Made by a program: the position numbers and the translations under genes
Notes under the pieces: generated by a model
The model's database searches: none
Told to the model about the DNA's origin: nothing
What the model saw: only the letters and a program-made list of their open reading frames with translations
Shown here: in pieces, positions 59,236 through 64,000 of the stretch
Position numbering within the stretch: position 1 is the stretch's first letter
Layout of the letters: each line of letters begins with the position of its first letter
Origin: CAWEYO01 sp963813315
GTDB taxonomy: Bacteria > Pseudomonadota > Alphaproteobacteria > Rhizobiales > Rhizobiaceae
NCBI GenBank assembly: GCA_963813315.1
Contig: CAWEYO010000013.1
Span: 62,001 to 126,000 of the forward strand
Length of the DNA: 64,000 nucleotides
Direction of reading: 5' to 3'

Positions 59236-60525
59236 CTAGCGCCCGATGTTGGTGCCGTCGCGGTGGTCCTTCGTCCGCGCCTTGACGACCCGGCTACCGA
59301 AGAGGTGCGCTGCGATTCCGAGCCCGAGAACGGCCAAGGAACCCGGGAAGCCAGGAAGGATGCCGGCCACGACCGGAAGCACCTCCCTCACGATCGGCTC
59401 GAAGCCACCTGCGACTGCGGTATGATCGATGGCAACTTGCGGCGTAGTGCCCCCAGCGAGCATCGCATGGAGCTGATCAACGAGATTTTTGGCAGCCGTC
59501 GCTTTTGGGCCATTGCCGATGCTCGCGACCGTCGCACCGAGCCTGTCGAGGATGGGCAAGGCCGCATCGGGAATAGTCGGCGCGATTTTCGGGCCGGGCA
59601 CGCTGCCGCCTGCCAGATCGACCGCCATTCCGGTGGTCAGTCCGAGCGTTCCTAAGATTGCCGTTACCCAGCCGAGGCCCTTCGTCCTCAATCCGTTTGT
59701 AATGATCGTCGACCCGAGATTCTCAAGCTCCTTGGGCGTGATGTCCCTTCGCTCGCGTGAGAGCTGGCGAGGCGCCGCGGTGGACATTGCCTCCCAGGTC
59801 CGCTGGTCGACCTCGCCGTTGGTGATCAGTCCGTTGTCCGCCTGGAAGGCGAGCACTGCAGCGCGCGTCAAGCCGCCGAAAATGCCGTCTTTGTCGCCGA
59901 CCGGGTAGTCCAGCTCGGCAAGCGCCTCCTGCAAAGCCTTGACCTGAGGACCTCGCGCCCCGAACGAGAGCTCTGAGCCCGGTAAGTGCATCGCGATCGG
60001 CTCCGGCATACGCCAGTCCTCGATCGTCGAAAAGGGTTCGGGGGGATGGTATGTCGAGCCATTTCCATTGTGGCTCTGACGAGAGAACGCGTCCTTCGCG
60101 AGCCGGGCAAAGCGGTAGCGGCTGGGGTAGTGCTTGATGCCTGCCCGCTCGAAGTTCTGCTCGAAGGCCCGCACGCCTTCTTCGAGCGTCGAAGTCTGGC
60201 GGAGTGCCGCGATCGCGTTCGCTTCGCTTGAGCTCAGCTCGTGCTTCAGGAAGCCGTAGTTGGCCTCGTCCGAATCGAGGGGCAAGCTGTGCTGCCGGGC
60301 CCATTTTTCGAATTGCACGCGCCTCGGGCCGGTCCACTGCGCCCACCCGTAGCCGCCGCGACCTCCCTTAAGCGGTTTCTGTTCCTGCATGAGCTGGAAG
60401 CCAGCGCACTCGTGCCCGAGATTGCCGAGGACGGCGGCTGCCGCCTCGACGTCTAGGTCGAAATCGGACATCAGCTTCTTCATGATCCGCGGCGACTTTG
60501 CCTGGAAGAGCGAATGGCCATTCAT
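59236..60525 (-). CDS. Phage-type lysozyme with peptidoglycan-binding and membrane segments
   Basis: This is a 429-residue protein. The N-terminal domain (about 1-145) matches phage tail lysozyme sequence (LDVEAAAAVLGNLGHECAGF and GGRGGYGWAQWTGPRR). A PG_binding_1 domain follows (about 185-245: GARGPQVKALQEALAELDYP and DGIFGGLTRAAVLAFQADNG). The C-terminal 150 residues hold two or three hydrophobic stretches (LGWVTAILGTLGLTTGMAV and VLPVVAGILPGFPGSLAVLG), so enzyme and membrane-active parts are joined. No signal peptide is visible. It is the main cargo of the tRNA-Pro element. Confidence 0.78.
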   Translation of the reverse strand: MNGHSLFQAKSPRIMKKLMSDFDLDVEAAAAVLGNLGHECAGFQLMQEQKPLKGGRGGYGWAQWTGPRRVQFEKWARQHSLPLDSDEANYGFLKHELSSSEANAIAALRQTSTLEEGVRAFEQNFERAGIKHYPSRYRFARLAKDAFSRQSHNGNGSTYHPPEPFSTIEDWRMPEPIAMHLPGSELSFGARGPQVKALQEALAELDYPVGDKDGIFGGLTRAAVLAFQADNGLITNGEVDQRTWEAMSTAAPRQLSRERRDITPKELENLGSTIITNGLRTKGLGWVTAILGTLGLTTGMAVDLAGGSVPGPKIAPTIPDAALPILDRLGATVASIGNGPKATAAKNLVDQLHAMLAGGTTPQVAIDHTAVAGGFEPIVREVLPVVAGILPGFPGSLAVLGLGIAAHLFGSRVVKARTKDHRDGTNIGR

Positions 60526-60971
60526 CTGAGCAATCCCTCAAAGCTCAGGCGCGAGCCGTATCTGAATGCGGCCCTTCACGCCACGTCGGCTAGGTTAGGA
60601 GAGCGGCACCGGCTTCGTCTGTGAAACTGCGCACAGTTCCTGTGACACCGGAAGGCCCGGCGCGGCACACGCGCCATGGGCGCGAGCCATTCCAGATGAA
60701 GCGGAATGCTCCGATACCGGATTACTGCGTAAGTATCAGGAAAGAAAGTGGAAATCAGATTAGAATGAAAAACAATGAAAGGGCCGGAATGATATGGAAT
60801 ATGACTAGGGTCAAGGAGTCGTGGGTTCGAATCCCGCCGCTCCGACCAACACTTTGATTAGTGATTTCAATAAATTGAGCAGTCCTGACTTATCGAGCGG
60901 CACGCCGCTGCGATACCTTGATGAGGGGGAAGCGCCCAGCGGCCCTTCCCCCAAGTGATCGAAGTTCAGTC
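60526..60971. other. Right end of the tRNA-Pro element and flank
   Basis: No gene is supported. The stretch from about 60700 to 60800 is notably AT-rich. It contains the right attachment repeat at 60803-60848. Confidence 0.5.
60803..60848 (+). other. Right attachment repeat (attR-like): tRNA-Pro 3' fragment
   Basis: 46 bases repeat the tRNA-Pro from the anticodon loop to CCA with a few changes in the first 15. The last 31 are identical to 57835-57865. There is no 5' half, so it is not a functional tRNA. Confidence 0.8.
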
Positions 60972-61112
60972 CTACTTAATCACTGGTTCTGCTACCGGTG
61001 CCGGCTCGGCGACTGGCGGCGGAGCCTTCCCCTTGCCTTTGCCGATTTCCGCGCAGCCGCTTAAACTGGCAACGGCGAACGCGGCGACGAAGGCCATTAG
61101 AATTCTGGTCAT
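60972..61112 (-). CDS. Small lipoprotein, 46 residues
   Basis: The ATG at 61112 has AAAGGA about 7 bases upstream. The peptide MTRILMAFVAAFAVASLSGC ends in a lipobox (LSGC, Cys20). The mature part is AEIGKGKGKAPPPVAEPAPV then AEPVIK, a Pro/Ala-rich tail. It should be lipidated and membrane-anchored. The short proline-rich form may span or contact peptidoglycan. Function unknown. It lies outside the att-bounded element. Confidence 0.75.
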   Translation of the reverse strand: MTRILMAFVAAFAVASLSGCAEIGKGKGKAPPPVAEPAPVAEPVIK

Positions 61113-61585
61113 CAACCAATCCTTTCCCCACAGTCGAAATCGATGATTCGAGGTAACGCTCCAATAAATAACGGCGAAACGCGCCAGAACCTAGAGCAAA
61201 GCAAGGTCAGGGTTAACAGCCGGTTTGCTGCAACGAAGCAAATCCGCACGACCGGGGGTTGATACGGTCCGGACACCCGCCGCAGGGGTGCCTTCGCAAA
61301 GCACCTGAACGAGCGGCATTTGGAGCACACGCAATTGCTCGCGGTGGGAGGCCTGCCCCGAGTTCGGTCCACCCAAAAAGTTGAGGGCGTAAGGAAAGTT
61401 GACGGCGTGGTGCCGACAGCTATAAACGCGGCTCGTGGACCGAATTGCGAAGGTCGATCTGGAGAGTTTCAGGCAGTGTGGTTGAGGTGCCGGGTCGACC
61501 GGATCGGAGATTAAGGGAGTTCTGTTGAATTCGAAGAAGGCACAGAAACGGCACAAGCTCTTAGAGTGGGATGCCAAAAGTGCTT
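61113..61585. other. Intergenic stretch before tRNA-Ser
   Basis: No gene, repeat or RNA recognised. Low-quality frames on both strands lack ribosome binding sites. Confidence 0.4.
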
Positions 61586-61675
61586 GGAAGAGTGGCCGAG
61601 TGGTTTAAGGCAGCAGTCTTGAAAACTGCCGTGCGGGGAACCGTACCGTGGGTTCGAATCCCACCTCTTCCGCCA
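61586..61675 (+). tRNA. tRNA-Ser (TGA)
   Basis: A 90-base class II tRNA. Acceptor GGAAGAG pairs with CTCTTCC. The anticodon loop CTTGAAA is closed by GCAGT/ACTGC. A long variable arm (GTGCGGGGAACCGTAC) follows, the T-loop is TTCGAAT, and G plus CCA is encoded. Confidence 0.97.
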
Positions 61676-62121
61676 AAGGTTCGTTTATCTTCTTGATTTC
61701 ATTGATTTTTTTAAAACATGTGAAGCTGTAGTCAATCTTACCCACAAGCATCCTTGTGCCGATGACTTACTGCCGCACCTCCGCTCGACTGTTGGCCGTG
61801 CCTATTTTGGCCCTGCAAGCCTGCCTAGGGCGAAACGGAGTGGGCTTGTCGCATTCGAGATGGTTTGTGGCGTGTCGCACGCCTGGCTGTGATAAAACCG
61901 GCACTGCTAGGATCTTCGCCCCTTTGTCGCAGTGCCGGGCTGAGTAGAAAGCGAATTCATCTCAACGGGGCGCTGATACCGATCCGATCAGCGAATGTAT
62001 TGCTGCGCCCTGACAAAAGTTTGCGGTGAGATGCCACAAGGCTCATAGTGCAGGCACTTGCCGGTCATGCAGGCGTTCTGTTGATCGATCAGGACCGGAC
62101 AGTTCTTTGGAGACTGCGGCG
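61676..62121. other. Intergenic stretch between tRNA-Ser and the AraC-type gene
   Basis: AT-rich just after the tRNA. No gene is supported with confidence. A minus-strand tail ending at 61988 reads a cysteine-containing peptide but has no proper start. Confidence 0.4.
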
Positions 62122-63132
62122 ATGCCAACGTCAATTGGCTTGATGGCTCACCTGGCGGTCGCTCATCTTGAGCGCCACGGCAAAGATCCCGCTCCCCTTC
62201 TTGCACTGTCTGGCTTGTCTCAGGCTGCGCTCGCCAGCCGCCAACGGATCAAGGTCAGAGCGGCGATCGATTTTGTGGAACGGGCTTCGCGCGCTGTCGA
62301 GGACGACTGGCTCGGACTTACCCTGGCCGCCGATTTCGATCTGCGCGAAATCGGCATGCTTTACTACGTGGCTGCATCATCGCAGCTATTTCGCGACGCC
62401 CTCAAACGCCTTGATCGATACGTGCGCATTGCCGATGAAGCACTGGTGGTGCGGATAGTGAAAGGTCCGGACTGCCGAATTGTACTATCCTACGTTGGCG
62501 TGCCACGGCACGTCGACCGACACTTGATGGAGTCCTTTGCGGTCACGCTCCTGCGGCTCTGCCGCCAGCTTGTTGGAAAGAAAATAGTGCCTGTGGCGGC
62601 GAGTTTCGTGCACCATCGTCCAAACGGTCGAAAAATGGAGCATATTTTGGGCTGCGACGTCAGCTTCGACGCTTATGAGGACGCAATGAGTTTCGACGCG
62701 AGCTTGATGGACCTGCCTCTGGTTGGCTATGACCCTTATCTCAACGAATTGATGGTGAAGAACTGCGAGGACGCCATTGCGGATCGCCTGTCCAACATCA
62801 GCCCATTTCGAACAGAGGTTGAGAACATCATCGCACCACTTTTGCCGCACGGTGAAGCGCGGGCGAAGACGGTCGCCCATCGGCTCGGCCTCAGCGAAAG
62901 GACTTTTGCGCGCCGGTTGGCATCTGAAGGGTTGAGCTTTGGAGATATCCTCGATCAACTGCGGCGCGATCTCGCCGTGCGCTATCTTCAAGAAGACCAT
63001 CAAGCGTCACAGATCGGGTGGCTGCTCGGCTTTCAGCAGCCCAGCGCCTTCAGCCATGCGTACCGGCGCTGGACTGGCAAAAGCCCTTCGGAATTTCGGC
63101 GGTCTCGTGTGCCAAGTTTTAGTCCGGCCTAG
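62122..63132 (+). CDS. AraC family transcriptional regulator (OruR/ArgR-like)
   Basis: This is a 336-residue regulator. An N-terminal arabinose-binding-like domain of the OruR type (about 10-190, LGLTLAADFDLREIGMLYYV) precedes a C-terminal AraC helix-turn-helix pair (about 245-330: TVAHRLGLSERTFARRLASE and QIGWLLGFQQPSAFSHAYRR, then WTGKSPSEFRR). The ATG at 62122 starts family-like sequence; the longer frame upstream does not. The next gene downstream, a binding protein 356 bases away, could be its target. Confidence 0.85.
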   Translation: MPTSIGLMAHLAVAHLERHGKDPAPLLALSGLSQAALASRQRIKVRAAIDFVERASRAVEDDWLGLTLAADFDLREIGMLYYVAASSQLFRDALKRLDRYVRIADEALVVRIVKGPDCRIVLSYVGVPRHVDRHLMESFAVTLLRLCRQLVGKKIVPVAASFVHHRPNGRKMEHILGCDVSFDAYEDAMSFDASLMDLPLVGYDPYLNELMVKNCEDAIADRLSNISPFRTEVENIIAPLLPHGEARAKTVAHRLGLSERTFARRLASEGLSFGDILDQLRRDLAVRYLQEDHQASQIGWLLGFQQPSAFSHAYRRWTGKSPSEFRRSRVPSFSPA

Positions 63133-63488
63133 TGTGGCGAACGCTTTGCGAAATCGGCGCTGCCGCTCTACCTCTTTGTTTGAGCATCGGATTTTTCCGA
63201 AACCTTGACCCTCTTAGATTGCCGATTCCGGCTAGTAGAAGTGTGCCCGCCTATAGCCTGGCGGAGGATGTTTGTCCTCGCTGCCAGCCCAGATAGGGCG
63301 TATGGTGGAGCATCGCTGGCTGCGACCATTCGCGTGCAAGCGACTGAGAGCGCAAAACTCCCGCCTTCATGGGGGCGCTCCGATTTGCAAAAACGCGGCG
63401 CGCTTCTGGAATATGCTGTCTCCGGCAGATCGCCATATGCTCGATTTCCACCAGAACGTTTTTTGCATTCCCGGAAAGGAGCGTTCCG
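63133..63488. other. Intergenic region with a truncated bipartite repeat
   Basis: GAGCATCGGATTTTTCCGAAAC (63182-63203) is half of the 45571-type hairpin, preceded by a first-hairpin arm (about 63141-63178). No gene is supported, and the promoter for the binding-protein gene should lie here. Confidence 0.5.
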
Positions 63489-64000
63489 ATGCAAATCTTC
63501 CAAGATCGTCGCACCTTCCTCACTGGCCTGTCGGCGGCAGGCAGTGCGGCGATGTTCAACATTCGCCCGTCGAATGCCGCAGCGGAGCCGCCGTTGGAAA
63601 CGACCACTGTCCGCCTGGGCCAATGGAAGGATGGCGCCTATTGTTGGGCGTCTCTCTACCTTGCTGGGGAACTGCTGCGCGCCGACGGCCTTACCGATGT
63701 CCGCTACGTGCAAGGTGACACCCACGTCGTCGACAATACCGAGTGGCTTGCCGGTGGCGTGATAGATTTCGATTTCAATATGCCGTCAATGCACATCCGG
63801 AGCATCGAGGCTGGCGCACCGATCAAAGTGCTGACCGGTGTTCACGCCGGGTGCTGGGAGCTGAGGGCCAGCAACAGCGTCAACAGCATTGCGGATCTGA
63901 GGGGCAAGCGCGTGGGGGTATGGGCGATGTATGACCACCCGCAAGTCTTCCTGAGCCTCATTGCCAATTATGTCGGGCTCGATGCAGTTCACGACATTCA
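63489..64000 (+). CDS. NitT/TauT-type ABC substrate-binding protein (5' part, runs off the window)
   Basis: 170 codons are visible. AAGGAG lies 7 bases before the ATG at 63489. The N-terminus MQIFQDRRTFLTGLSAAGSA resembles a twin-arginine type leader (DRRTFLTG). The following sequence fits NMT1/SsuA-like binding proteins: TVRLGQWKDGAYCWASLYLA, VDNTEWLAGGVIDFDFNMPS and SIADLRGKRVGVW. It is likely periplasmic, binding a small organic compound such as an aromatic or sulfonate. The frame stays open to the last base. Confidence 0.8.
   Translation, partial: MQIFQDRRTFLTGLSAAGSAAMFNIRPSNAAAEPPLETTTVRLGQWKDGAYCWASLYLAGELLRADGLTDVRYVQGDTHVVDNTEWLAGGVIDFDFNMPSMHIRSIEAGAPIKVLTGVHAGCWELRASNSVNSIADLRGKRVGVWAMYDHPQVFLSLIANYVGLDAVHDI

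Noticed and set aside
60803..60848. Possible second tRNA-Pro
   Set aside because: Only the part from the anticodon loop to CCA is present and the upstream sequence is unrelated; treated as an attachment repeat.
61988..62206. Minus-strand frame ending in a cysteine-containing tail (NACMTGKCLHYEPCG)
   Set aside because: The tail looks protein-like, but the start lies antisense inside the AraC-type gene and has no ribosome binding site. It could be a remnant, not enough to call.

Overview
The window is high-GC alphaproteobacterial DNA, most likely from the Rhizobiales (Mesorhizobium/Aminobacter-like Phyllobacteriaceae). The basis is the HU-lon-clpX-clpP block, rplM-rpsI, ctaA (COX15 type), two CUT2 sugar ABC cassettes, and many short palindromic dispersed repeats of a kind common in that group. 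The taxon is an inference from gene content, not a database match.

Layout. 1-13.7 kb: a minus-strand catabolic operon. It holds a signal-less solute-binding protein, an IclR regulator, a complete CUT2 sugar ABC importer, an SDR, two CoA-transferases, an enoyl-CoA hydratase, an aldose-epimerase-like protein and a frameshifted SMP-30 lactonase. 13.8-22.1 kb: a hexuronate/aldonate-type locus. uxuA diverges from a gntR-led operon (periplasmic binding protein, ATPase, permease, SDR, divergent uxuA paralogue, RraA-like aldolase) across an intergenic region carrying two inverted copies of one operator-like sequence. 22.2-34.2 kb: a cell-surface region. A giant RTX protein, interrupted by a one-base frameshift, diverges from an operon made of a SLAM-like TPR/beta-barrel protein, a FecR-domain protein with a TbpB-like C-terminus, and a CHASE2 class III cyclase. 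I consider this operon the strongest candidate for a little-described system.

34.2-63.1 kb is mostly core genome: an IS5-type remnant, a small membrane protein, aspartate 4-decarboxylase, tRNA-Asp and tRNA-Val, HU, Lon, ClpX, ClpP, a cytochrome P450, a cupin, O-acetylhomoserine sulfhydrylase, a CoA-binding protein, a VOC protein, an ECHDC3-like crotonase homologue, a PaaI-type thioesterase, rplM-rpsI, a GDPD-family phosphodiesterase, agmatinase, argC, ctaA, a DUF2842 gene (frameshifted) and a Wzz/ExoP-like protein with a degenerate kinase domain. A 3-kb element lies between tRNA-Pro and a second copy of its 3' end. It carries a phage-type lysozyme and a coiled-coil membrane protein. After it come a 46-residue lipoprotein, tRNA-Ser, an AraC regulator and the start of a NitT/TauT-type binding protein cut by the window edge.

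Four genes (SMP-30, RTX, SLAM-like, DUF2842) are each broken by a single-base shift with otherwise intact coding on both sides. This suggests either recent decay or indel errors in the assembly, so those genes should be read with that in mind. Repeats include bipartite two-hairpin elements sharing an AAACCG...CACTTT core, two 190-220-bp palindromic elements, two elements bounded by a GGGTGTGTTG inverted repeat, and one 158-bp MITE-like element.
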